Origin: an uncultured Clostridia bacterium
GTDB lineage: Bacteria; Bacillota; Clostridia; TANB77; CAG-508
Assembly (NCBI GenBank): GCA_947593355.1
Contig: CANQDO010000005.1
Coordinates: forward strand, 1 to 54,574
DNA: 54,574 nucleotides
Direction of reading: 5' to 3'
The first letter of the stretch is position 1. Each line of letters opens with the position of its first letter. Under the pieces are notes generated by a model, which saw only the letters and a program-made list of their open reading frames with translations, was not told the DNA's origin and searched no databases. Of the stretch, positions 35,868 through 44,428 are shown piece after piece. Both the position numbers and the translations under genes were made by a program.

Positions 35868-36485
35868 TTACTTTTTTCTATTATTATATATATATTCAAA
35901 GTAAAATTTTATGCTATCCGAATTTCTATATATATTATTAGAAATAATGTTTTTAGTATCCTTAACACATATTTGAGTTTGATTATATGATTGAAAATTT
36001 CGAGGGGATTTTTTATTGTATTGCTGTTTTATTCTTTTTGGATACGTAGCAATTATTACGTCGAATTTATCTAAGAAACCTTTCTTATTCATTAAATATA
36101 TCCAAAAAGCATCGTCTGCATCTATTATTTCTTTTTTTTCTTCTTCATTTAAATTTTGGATTATAATATTTTGAAATTCTTCAAAAAGAATATGTCCTTC
36201 AGGCGAACTTAAATCTATTACTTTACCATCTTCAAGAAAAATTTCTGCAATAAAGATAGTCTTTTTGTTAAGAATATTTTTTAATTTTACATTTTTTGAA
36301 TATCCATATGTATATATATAGTTCCATTCTATTGCATAATATATACTTGTCCAAAAATATATACCTTTTCCTAACCATTGTTCTTTCTCATTTTTGCATT
36401 TATTTAAATCATATCCAAATTTTATTATATTTTCTTCATTTTTCTTGTCAGTAGCATGATATGCATCTATTATTATGTTGTTCAT
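35868..36485 (-). CDS. ADP-ribosyltransferase-like toxin
   Basis: 205 residues. The N-terminus has the layout of H-Y-E class ADP-ribosyltransferases: DAYHATDKKNEENIIKFGY (His10) and WLGKGIYFWTSIYYAIEW (Tyr43), separated by about 30 residues as in PARP-like folds; the third catalytic residue cannot be placed with certainty. First gene of the operon toxin, antitoxin, SecB-like chaperone, the same order as in CmdTAC, whose toxin CmdT is an mRNA ADP-ribosyltransferase. The antitoxin start is 13 bp after its stop. ATAGGAG precedes the ATG. Confidence 0.7.
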   Translation of the reverse strand: MNNIIIDAYHATDKKNEENIIKFGYDLNKCKNEKEQWLGKGIYFWTSIYYAIEWNYIYTYGYSKNVKLKNILNKKTIFIAEIFLEDGKVIDLSSPEGHILFEEFQNIIIQNLNEEEKKEIIDADDAFWIYLMNKKGFLDKFDVIIATYPKRIKQQYNKKSPRNFQSYNQTQICVKDTKNIISNNIYRNSDSIKFYFEYIYNNRKK

Positions 36486-36575
36486 TGTTTCTCCTATTAT
36501 TTTATATTTTTCATTATTTTATACTATGCATATAAGAAAATCAAGAAAATATTTTCGACATATTTCAACAAAATA

Positions 36576-36603
36576 ATTATATAGTATTAATATTGCAAAA
36601 CAA
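36576..36603 (-). promoter_or_regulatory. Candidate promoter of the toxin-antitoxin-chaperone operon
   Basis: Minus strand TTGTTT and TATAAT with a 16-bp spacer, about 90 bp before the toxin ATG. Confidence 0.5.
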
Positions 36604-36674
36604 TTTCTATATATTTACATTTATATGACAATTGTAACACATTTTTGTTTTTATGTAAAGTATAGTTACAAATT

Positions 36675-38078
36675 CTATTTAAATCTATGCAAAAATACAT
36701 CAATTTTTTCTAGAAATTCTGCATTTGACTTAGTTTGTAACATTTGATTAATTAATTGTTCAGTAACATCTGCAACAGACATTGTAGACAAAGCTTTTCT
36801 TAATGCAAATACTGTTTCTAGTTCTTTTTGACTTAATAAATTCTCTTCCCTTCTAGTTCCAGATTTATTTATATCAATTGCAGGGAAAATTCGCTTTTCA
36901 GAAAGAGATCTGTCTAAATGAACCTCCATATTACCTGTGCCCTTAAATTCTTCAAATATAACATCATCCATTCTACTTCCTGTTTCTATTAATGAAGTAG
37001 CTAAAATTGTTAAGCTTCCCCCATTTTCTATGTTTCTTGCTGCACCAAAGAATTTTTTAGGCTTATGTAAGGCATTAGGATCTAAACCACCTGATAAAGT
37101 TCTTCCAGATGAAGGAATAACTAAGTTATAAGCACGAGCAAGTCTTGTTATACTATCTAACAATATTACAACATCTTTTTTATGCTCAACTAATCTTTTA
37201 GCTCTTTCTAGCACCATTTCAGCAACTTTTACATGATGTTCAGGTAATTCATCAAATGTAGAATAAATAACTTCTCCTTTAATAGAACGTCTCATATCAG
37301 TAACTTCCTCTGGACGTTCATCTATTAATAATACTATTAATTCGATTTCTGGGTTATTAGTAGTTATACTATTGGCTATTTTCTTTAATAATGTAGTTTT
37401 TCCTACTTTAGGTGGAGCTACTATTTGACCTCTTTGACCTTTTCCTATTGGAGAAATTATATCTATTAATCTCATGGCATATTCATTAGGGACAGTTTCT
37501 AACTTTATTCTTTCTTCAGGATATATAGGAGTTAAATCATCAAATTTAACACGCTTATATGCCTTTTCAGGAGCTTCCCCATTAACTTCCCCAACAAATA
37601 TTAAAGCAGGAAATTTTTCGCCTTCTTTTGGAATTCTCGCTATACCCTTAATTTTATCTCCTTTATCTAGTCTAAATCTTCTAATTTGAATAGGTGAAAT
37701 ATATATATCTCTAGGCGTAGATAAATAATTTGGACCTCTTAAAAATCCATATCCATCAGGTAAAATTTCTAGTATTCCTTCAACTATTCTGTCATCTTCA
37801 CTCGTTAATTTATAGCCCTCTCCTGCCTCTAATACTGGTTCATTTTCATCATCTTCTTGCCTATAATAAAATGTTTTTCTTACATTTTTCTTCTCTTCAA
37901 CTTTTTCTTCAACATCTATATTATCTGTAACTTCTTCATCTGTTACTTCTGTAATTTCTGGTTCATTATCATTTAAAATTTCTAACAATTCTTCTTTTTT
38001 TAGTTTTGAAACATTTTTAACGCCTTTATCTTTTGCTAATTGGCGCAATTCAACTAATGTACATTTTTCTAAATTCAT
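36675..38078 (-). CDS. rho: Transcription termination factor Rho
   Basis: 467-residue hexameric RNA helicase. A Rho_N helical domain ([31 protein letters not shown]), an acidic linker, the cold-shock-like RNA-binding domain ([20 protein letters not shown]) and a RecA-type ATPase with Walker A ([14 protein letters not shown], about residue 223), Walker B ([16 protein letters not shown]) and the Q-loop follow in order. Intact and without CGG codons. Confidence 0.97.
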   Translation of the reverse strand: MNLEKCTLVELRQLAKDKGVKNVSKLKKEELLEILNDNEPEITEVTDEEVTDNIDVEEKVEEKKNVRKTFYYRQEDDENEPVLEAGEGYKLTSEDDRIVEGILEILPDGYGFLRGPNYLSTPRDIYISPIQIRRFRLDKGDKIKGIARIPKEGEKFPALIFVGEVNGEAPEKAYKRVKFDDLTPIYPEERIKLETVPNEYAMRLIDIISPIGKGQRGQIVAPPKVGKTTLLKKIANSITTNNPEIELIVLLIDERPEEVTDMRRSIKGEVIYSTFDELPEHHVKVAEMVLERAKRLVEHKKDVVILLDSITRLARAYNLVIPSSGRTLSGGLDPNALHKPKKFFGAARNIENGGSLTILATSLIETGSRMDDVIFEEFKGTGNMEVHLDRSLSEKRIFPAIDINKSGTRREENLLSQKELETVFALRKALSTMSVADVTEQLINQMLQTKSNAEFLEKIDVFLHRFK

Positions 38079-38193
38079 AACATACCCCCGTTTAATATAT
38101 TTACTAATTAAATTTATATGGATAACATTTAAAGATTTTAATTAATATGACTTAATACATATATATTGTACAATATTTTATTCTAAAAGTAAA

Positions 38194-38222
38194 GAAAAAA
38201 GAGAAAAATTTCCTCTTTTTTC
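38194..38222 (-). terminator. Terminator of the yabP-yabQ-divIC operon
   Basis: On the minus strand GAAAAAAGAG and CTCTTTTTTC form the stem, with a T-rich tail. Confidence 0.75.
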
Positions 38223-38272
38223 CATTTAATATATGTTCCTTTAAAATTATATATTTTACATTAATGTTTATT

Positions 38273-38548
38273 CTATTTTGAAACATCTATATAAACTTTT
38301 TCATTTGGTAGGTACATCCCCAACTTTTCTCTTGCAATTTGCTCTATGTATTCTGGAGAATTAACATTATCTTTTTCAGCTAATAAAGATTTGTTAGTTT
38401 CCTGTTCAGCAACTATTTTTTCTTCATAGTTTGAAACTTGTTTATTGTAGTCATTTAGAGATTGTTGTTGAGAAACGTAAATAGAAACAACATAAGTTGC
38501 AATTAATACAATTAATATTCTTTTATAGTTTTTTTTCAAAATCTTCAT
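38273..38548 (-). CDS. divIC: FtsB/DivIC-like septum formation protein
   Basis: 91 residues. A basic start, one membrane helix (ILIVLIATYVVSIYVSQ), a coiled coil (DYNKQVSNYEEKIVAEQETNK) and the typical closing EYIEQIAREKLGMYLPNEKVYIDV. It acts in the division complex with FtsL and DivIB. Location next to yabQ and yabP matches the conserved gene order of Clostridia and Bacilli. Confidence 0.92.
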   Translation of the reverse strand: MKILKKNYKRILIVLIATYVVSIYVSQQQSLNDYNKQVSNYEEKIVAEQETNKSLLAEKDNVNSPEYIEQIAREKLGMYLPNEKVYIDVSK

Positions 38549-38587
38549 TTGTTAAGACACACTCTCCATTTTTACCAAATAATCCTA

Positions 38588-39166
38588 CTAATTATATTTT
38601 TCTACATTATTATTTAAAATCCTTCTATTATTACATTTTTTCCTAAAGATTTTTTTGAATTTTGTTTCTTTGACATTGTTTTTATTCGATTTTATGATGT
38701 TTTGGTTTTTATTGTAGAAATTTGTAACTTTCTTTCTTATATTTATTATACAGAAAGAAATAGGTTTAAAGAATATCTTTCTTAATAACTTTAATATCTT
38801 TTTTATAGGAAACAATACAATATTCGATATTTTTAAAACTATATTTTTTATAAGTGTTACAATTTTCACGTTAATTTTTATAAAATATCTACTTATCGTA
38901 AGTATATATATAATAATACCTAAAGCAAGACCTATTATTGTGTAACTTCTTATTTGACCATTAGTGAATTTAAATAGTATTAATAAAATAAATGATCCTG
39001 TACAAATCCAAAATATAATATCTTCTATGTATGTAACTAAGTCTGAAGTTTTAAATGATCTTCTTAAAACTCTAAAAATGTCAAAAAATAAACCTATTAT
39101 AATTCCGCTAATGGCGAAAATAAATAGTGAATATAATTGAGTAAACGTACTATTTTCCAAATGCAT
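38588..39166 (-). CDS. yabQ: Spore cortex biosynthesis protein YabQ
   Basis: 192 residues. Several N-terminal membrane helices (FTQLYSLFIFAISGIIIGLFFDIFRVLRR, VTYIEDIIFWICTGSFILLILF, YTIIGLALGIIIYILTIS) and a basic C-terminus, as in YabQ, a mother-cell membrane protein needed for cortex formation. Lies between yabP and divIC in the usual order. Confidence 0.92.
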   Translation of the reverse strand: MHLENSTFTQLYSLFIFAISGIIIGLFFDIFRVLRRSFKTSDLVTYIEDIIFWICTGSFILLILFKFTNGQIRSYTIIGLALGIIIYILTISRYFIKINVKIVTLIKNIVLKISNIVLFPIKKILKLLRKIFFKPISFCIINIRKKVTNFYNKNQNIIKSNKNNVKETKFKKIFRKKCNNRRILNNNVEKYN

Positions 39167-39176
39167 TCACCTTACT

Positions 39177-39473
39177 TTATTTAAATATTTTTCCTAAAAA
39201 TCCTCCAGATGATTTCTTATCTGCATTTTCTTCACTATATGCAAGATTGTATATCTCCCCTTCTACTATTACTTCAGAAGTGTCTATGCTTAATTTGTTA
39301 ATTCTTAAATCTTCTCCTTTAATAGTAAGCAAGCCTAATTCTGTTTCTACTATTACTACTTGATCATCAAAACTAAGTACGTCTAATACACCAGAGATAC
39401 TAAGCTTTTCCCTATTTTCTAAAACTAAGTTTTGAATAACATTAGTTACATTTTTTCTGTCTTCCATAGGCAT
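39177..39473 (-). CDS. yabP: Sporulation protein YabP
   Basis: 98 residues of the YabP/YqfC family: NREKLSISGVLDVLSFDDQVVIVETELGLLTIKGEDLRINKLS. First gene of a sporulation operon with yabQ. AAGGGGAG precedes the ATG on the minus strand; a second in-frame Met two codons later is an equally possible start. Confidence 0.93.
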   Translation of the reverse strand: MPMEDRKNVTNVIQNLVLENREKLSISGVLDVLSFDDQVVIVETELGLLTIKGEDLRINKLSIDTSEVIVEGEIYNLAYSEENADKKSSGGFLGKIFK

Positions 39474-39551
39474 ATCTATCTCCCCTTCCCTTTTGTTTAA
39501 AAGTCTATAAATAATATATATTCAGGTCTTGTCTAATTTAGAACTAAAATA

Positions 39552-39580
39552 TTGTAAAGTTATGTAAATTGTGATATAAT
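39552..39580 (+). promoter_or_regulatory. Sigma-A-type promoter
   Basis: TTGTAA (39552-39557), 17-bp spacer, TATAAT (39575-39580), before the 39618 ORF. Confidence 0.65.
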
Positions 39581-39617
39581 TTTAATCGTATTTATTATAA
39601 TATATTGAAAAGGGGTA

Positions 39618-40271
39618 ATGATAATGCCAGGAATTTTGTATCATCTTAGTTTTGCAGAAGAGGTTTACCGGAATTTAGGCTCAATAATCAAGCTTAATAA
39701 GGTAAATTTTATGTCAGGTAACCTTATTCCAGATTTATCTATTGATAAAGAGAAATCTCATTATCGCAAAAAAGCATCTGTTGATGGTTTTTTTGTTCCA
39801 GATATGGAACTAGTAAAAAGGAATCTTTTCAAACCAGAAAGTTCTATTAAGTTTGGAATGTATTGTCACCTTTATTTGGACTATTATTTTATTGAAGATT
39901 TCTTAATCCATGAATTTATTTGGGATTCTGAAAAAAATAGAGTAATAAATCCAAGAAATAATAAATTGTGGGATATAGAAACATTCTTTTCTAATTCTGG
40001 TATATATGGAGCCTATACAGAAATTAACCAGTTAATGATAAAAGATGGACATGTATCCTTAGATACTATTAAATCTATTCCTGAAGTTCTTCCAGATACC
40101 GGAATATCATTCTTTGATATAAGACGTGAAAAAACATGGAAAACAGAATTAGATGAATATTTAGCACATGAAAATCATTACACAGGAGACATTCTTGACT
40201 ACGATAGGCTATGGAAATGCATTGAAAAAATCGCTACACAATTTATAGTAGAAGTTCTACAGAGATTATAA
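39618..40271 (+). CDS. Zinc-dependent phospholipase C-like hypothetical protein with an in-frame CGG
   Basis: 217 residues. GILYHLSFAEEVY...FMSGNLIPDL and the later CHLYLDYYF, with His and Asp residues at typical spacing, suggest the helical Zn-dependent phospholipase C-like family often found as orphan proteins. Codon 18 is CGG (39669-39671), translated as Arg in the open frame; a +1 shift would read GGA ATT TAG and stop. AAGGGG precedes two possible ATGs (39618, 39624). The second is the better fit by spacing. Confidence 0.6.
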   Translation: MIMPGILYHLSFAEEVYRNLGSIIKLNKVNFMSGNLIPDLSIDKEKSHYRKKASVDGFFVPDMELVKRNLFKPESSIKFGMYCHLYLDYYFIEDFLIHEFIWDSEKNRVINPRNNKLWDIETFFSNSGIYGAYTEINQLMIKDGHVSLDTIKSIPEVLPDTGISFFDIRREKTWKTELDEYLAHENHYTGDILDYDRLWKCIEKIATQFIVEVLQRL

Positions 40272-40320
40272 ATGTTAAAATCGTTAAAAGTAGCGATAAA
40301 AAGCCACCAATTAAAGCAAA

Positions 40321-40350
40321 AGAGCTAGATTATAAATATAATCTAGCTCT
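40321..40350. terminator. Bidirectional terminator
   Basis: Perfect palindrome AGAGCTAGATTATA with TATAATCTAGCTCT between convergent genes. Confidence 0.8.
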
Positions 40351-40354
40351 TATC

Positions 40355-41548
40355 TTATGAAATTAACTTTTGATGCATTTGCTCTAATATATTGTTATTC
40401 AACTTTTGATTAAACATAATTGCAATTTTAGATTCATTTATTTCTAAATCTAATACTTCTAAATTGTTATTTTCAATTATTTCAAATATTTTATCTAATA
40501 TTGAAGTATCATTCATTATTCCATGTCCAACTATTGCTATTCTTGAAATATTTGAGTAAGTAGTATCAAAAGCTTTTAAGTCGGTTTCTAGTAAATTTTG
40601 AAATTTATTTAACACAACAGATTTAATTGTAAAGTAAACGTCCATGTAATGAATGCTATTATTTACAAAATTATTAGCAAGAATATCATTCTTTAATAAT
40701 AGCTTATATAACTTATTAAATAAGTCAGGTGAATATGTTTCATACTTCATATGAACATATATAATATCATCATTTTTAACAATACTTTTAACACTTGTAT
40801 CTTCTATTTTATCTTTTTTCTCATCTTCTATAGTAGTACCAGGTTTATTATTAAAAGTTGATTTTGTAACTATTGGAATATGGTACTTTTGTCCTACTTC
40901 AATACATCTATTATGAAGAACTCTTGCGCCCTCATTTGCTACTTCTAACATTTCTTCATACGATAAAGTTTCTAGCTTTTTAGCGATTGTAACTTTATTA
41001 GGATCAGTTGTATAAACTCCGTCTACATCAGAAAAAATATAACAATGCTTTGCATTTAAAGCTGAAGCTATAGCTACGGCTGTTGTATCAGAACCTCCCC
41101 TTCCTAAAGTTGTAATATCAGCATTTTTATTTATTCCTTGAAAACCTGCTACTATAACAATTTTTCTCTTGTCTAATTCTTCTTGTATTCTCGTTAAATC
41201 TATATTTTCAATTCTTGCATCTTGATTCGTTTCACTTGTATATATACCTGCTTGCCAACCTGTTAATGAAACAGCTTCATAGCCTAACCTTTGTAATAAA
41301 ATAGCAAGTTTTGCCATAGAAACTTGTTCTCCTGTACTTAAAAGAACGTCCATCTCCCTTTCATTCGGTATATTGGATAATTCTTTAGCTTCTTTTATTA
41401 ATGTATCAGTTGTTTTTCCTTGAGCTGAAACAACAACTACAATATTATTTCCTTTATCATATAAATCTATAATTTTGTCAGCTACAACATTTAATCTTAA
41501 GTTGTCAGCTACACTACTTCCTCCAAATTTTAAAACGATTGTATCCAT
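40355..41548 (-). CDS. lysC: Aspartate kinase
   Basis: 397-residue kinase that phosphorylates aspartate at the entry to lysine, threonine and methionine synthesis. KFGGSSVAD at residues 7-15, the GRGGSDTTAVAIASAL segment and FSDVDGVYTTDP form the catalytic domain; two ACT domains follow from about residue 265. GAAGGTAA precedes the ATG. Downstream of prfB in the same direction, separated by the nested inverted-repeat element. Confidence 0.95.
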   Translation of the reverse strand: MDTIVLKFGGSSVADNLRLNVVADKIIDLYDKGNNIVVVVSAQGKTTDTLIKEAKELSNIPNEREMDVLLSTGEQVSMAKLAILLQRLGYEAVSLTGWQAGIYTSETNQDARIENIDLTRIQEELDKRKIVIVAGFQGINKNADITTLGRGGSDTTAVAIASALNAKHCYIFSDVDGVYTTDPNKVTIAKKLETLSYEEMLEVANEGARVLHNRCIEVGQKYHIPIVTKSTFNNKPGTTIEDEKKDKIEDTSVKSIVKNDDIIYVHMKYETYSPDLFNKLYKLLLKNDILANNFVNNSIHYMDVYFTIKSVVLNKFQNLLETDLKAFDTTYSNISRIAIVGHGIMNDTSILDKIFEIIENNNLEVLDLEINESKIAIMFNQKLNNNILEQMHQKLIS

Positions 41549-41639
41549 AATGTCGGTTACCTTCTTTAATTAATATACGAGATGAATTTAATTATAAAAT
41601 CACCTTACGATAGTTTATGACAGTATATATCATAATGTG

Positions 41640-41985
41640 ACTAAACTATTAGGGACGTTGTTAAATAGTTTAGCACATCAGTAATTTACAAAATAACAGT
41701 TAAACTAATAGGGACGGGGTTAAATAGTTTAACAACGTAATTGTTATATTGCAAAACATTAATATTATATATTTTGAAATGATTCGTGGGGACCGTTTTA
41801 GAAAATGTTACGAACGTATGTGAGTTACATTTTCTTAAATGGGGCAATGTAAAAATATATAATATTAATGTTTTGCAAATGAAATAAATAAATCTTTGGT
41901 TAAACTATTTAACCCCGTCCCTATTAGTTTAACTTAAATAAAAAACTTGTGCTAAACTATTTAACAACGTCCCCCATAGTTTAGC
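41640..41985. mobile_element. Nested inverted-repeat element, copy C
   Basis: Outer ends 41641-41674 and 41951-41985 (CTAAACTATTAGGGACGTTG type) enclose an inner element 41699-41933 with GTTAAACTAATAGGGACGGGG ends and internal arms starting GCAAAACATTAATAT. Two sub-types of end unit (loop GGGACGTTG and GGGACGGGG) are thus nested. The outer right unit provides the last seven residues and stop of prfB. Confidence 0.88.
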
Positions 41986-43075
41986 TTTAGATATGCATCT
42001 ATAAATCCATTCAAATCTCCATCCATAACAGCTTGAACATTGCCAACCTCGTAGTTTGTTCTATGGTCTTTAACCATTGTATATGGACAAAATACGTATG
42101 AACGAATCTGACTTCCCCATGCTATATCCATTTGATTTCCTTTTAAATCTTCTATTTTTTCTTTATTTTCTTTTTCTTTTAAATCTAATAATTTAGATTT
42201 AAGCATTCTCATTGCAGTTTCTCTATTTTGAATTTGTGAACGTTCTGATTGGCAAGATACCACAATATTTGTTGGAATATGTGTTATTCTAACCGCAGAA
42301 GATGTTTTGTTTATATGTTGTCCTCCTGCTCCGAGATGCTCTATATGTATCTACTCTTAAATCGTCTGGATTAATATCTATTTCTATATCTTCTGTTATT
42401 TCTGGTAAAACTTCTAATGAAGCAAATGATGTATGCCTTCTTCCACCACTATCAAATGGCGAAATTCTAACTAACCTGTGTACACCCATTTCACCTTTTA
42501 AATATCCATACGCATATGGACCTGAAATTAGGGCTGTAACACTTTTTATTCCTGCTTCTTCCCCATCTAAATAGTCTAATTCTTTTACTTCATATCCATT
42601 ATCTAAAGCCCATCTAGTGTACATTCTGTATAACATTTGAGCCCAGTCTTGAGATTCTGTTCCACCTGCTCCAGGGTGCAATGTAATAATAGCATTATTT
42701 ATGTCATATTTTCCTGATAACAGTGTGTTTATTTCTAATTTTTCTACACTTTTTTCAAGCTGTGGCATTAGTTTATTAAGTTCTTGTTCAAAAGTTTCAT
42801 CATTTTCTACTAATAATAGTTCATATACATCTTGAACATCTTTTAATTCATTTTGAACTGATTTAAAACCACTTATTTTGTTTTTTAATAGAGTTATTTG
42901 TTTTAATACTTTTGCAGAATTTTCAGCATCATTCCAAAAGTCTGAATTTGTTGTTTGTTCTTCTAATGCTTTTAGTTCCGCTTCTAAATTTGAAATGTCA
43001 AAGTGAATCACCTATTGAATCTAACTTTTGTTTATATGTTTCTAATGATTTTCTTGTGCCTTCTAAATCTATCAC
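41961..43075 (-). CDS. prfB: Peptide chain release factor 2 with classical UGA frameshift and a CGG frameshift
   Basis: 370 residues when both shifts are made, matching RF2. Start is GTG 43075 (AAAGGG upstream). Codon 25 CTT is followed by TGA and C (43003-42997) with AGGTGA before it: the well-known autoregulatory +1 site. Later, frame 0 reads TCT CGG AGC; skipping C42333 gives [12 protein letters not shown], so the catalytic GGQ is only made after the shift. Literal translation gives [16 protein letters not shown] and stops. The C-terminus LNYGGRC and TAA derive from the inverted-repeat element. Confidence 0.93.
42997..43013 (-). promoter_or_regulatory. Programmed +1 frameshift site of prfB
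   Basis: AGGTGA, TTCA, then CTT TGA C. A Shine-Dalgarno-like stimulator, slippery CTT and in-frame UGA are arranged as in other bacterial prfB genes. Confidence 0.95.
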
Positions 43076-43210
43076 TATATCACGCCCTTTCTACATTTTA
43101 CAGTATTATTATATATTGTATTTTGAATCTGTCAAGTTAATATTTTCTTGTGTATAAATATGATTGCTAAATAGTATTAAAATAAGCTTAAAGAATACTT
43201 TAATATTGTT

Positions 43211-44428
43211 TTATAAATAAAAATACTTTACTATAAATTTAGTTCCAATATTATCAGTTTCTACAGTTATACTTCCATTATCTTTTTCAATAATTGTTTT
43301 AGCTAATGCAAGCCCTATTCCTACACTATCTTTGCTTGCATTTTTACCCTTATAGAATCTCTGAAATATGTGCGGTAGATCTTCTTTATCAATACCACCG
43401 GCAAAATCTTGAATAGTAATACTAAAATATACATTATTCTGCTCGTAACTTATAATAATCTTACCATTTTCTTTTGAATGTTCTACGCAGTTTTTAATGA
43501 TATTAGTAATAGCTTCAACTTCCCACATAAAATCACAATTTACTTTAAATTTTTCATTTCCTTCTGTAAGTATTGAAATGTTTTTCAAATCACAAGCAAC
43601 AGCTACATTTTTTATTGATTCATCAACTATATTCTTTATAAATATATCTTCTTTTATAAAATGAATTGTATTACTATCAAATTTTGATAATTTTAACAAA
43701 GATTGTACTAAAAAATTTATATTAGTAACTTCTCTTTTTATATCCTTAATAAAATCATCTCTAACATCTTTTTCCATATTAGGATCATCAATTAAATTAT
43801 CTAATATTACAAGTATTGACGTTAGTGGCGTTTTTATTTGATGAGAAATATCTTCTAAAGATTCTTTTAGTTGTACTTTATCTTTTAAAGAATTACTCGC
43901 ACTTTCTTTTAGCATTACTGTAGTCTTATATATTTCATTCTTTAAAATTGATAACTCATCTTCTGATATTTCATCTATTTTAAGTGAATAATTCTTTCTG
44001 TTTATTTCTTCAATATATTTTGTAATTTCACCTATTTCTTTATCTTTTCTTCTATCATATAACATAAACGAAAATACTATTAAAATAAATCCAATTATTA
44101 AGATTATGCCATTTAAAATTAAGAAATCATGAAAATAACGATTATTCTCAATAAGTACAGAATCTTTACTTAAATTGATACCGTATTGTTCCAAAATGGA
44201 AGAAGATTTTAGTTCATCATTATTTAATATTTCCATTATTTCTGTATTATCAATATCTGGATATTTCTCTTTTACTTTAGCAACTATCAAATCTATTTTA
44301 TTATTAAAATTATCTGTATATGTATTGTATTCATAAATATTCATTAGTAAAAATATACTTAATAAAAAAATTGATATAATGAAAGTTACTATTAAATATT
44401 TTTTTAAATGTATTTTATTCTTCATCAA
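43211..44428 (-). CDS. Sensor histidine kinase
   Basis: 405 residues. Two membrane helices (YLIVTFIISIFLLSIFLLMNI; FLILNGIILIIGFILIVFSFML) flank a roughly 80-residue outer domain. The H box EDISHQIKTPLTSIL, N box IKNCVEHSKENG, and G boxes IQDFAGGID and GIGLALAK follow. It overlaps the response regulator by 14 bp. Together with the ABC genes upstream it likely senses an envelope stress or peptide. Confidence 0.92.
   Translation of the reverse strand: MMKNKIHLKKYLIVTFIISIFLLSIFLLMNIYEYNTYTDNFNNKIDLIVAKVKEKYPDIDNTEIMEILNNDELKSSSILEQYGINLSKDSVLIENNRYFHDFLILNGIILIIGFILIVFSFMLYDRRKDKEIGEITKYIEEINRKNYSLKIDEISEDELSILKNEIYKTTVMLKESASNSLKDKVQLKESLEDISHQIKTPLTSILVILDNLIDDPNMEKDVRDDFIKDIKREVTNINFLVQSLLKLSKFDSNTIHFIKEDIFIKNIVDESIKNVAVACDLKNISILTEGNEKFKVNCDFMWEVEAITNIIKNCVEHSKENGKIIISYEQNNVYFSITIQDFAGGIDKEDLPHIFQRFYKGKNASKDSVGIGLALAKTIIEKDNGSITVETDNIGTKFIVKYFYL

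Noticed and set aside
3607..42333. CGG reassigned to a different amino acid (for example Trp or Gln, as reported in some bacteria)
   Set aside because: A plain reassignment would not explain why the frame changes by exactly one base after each CGG.
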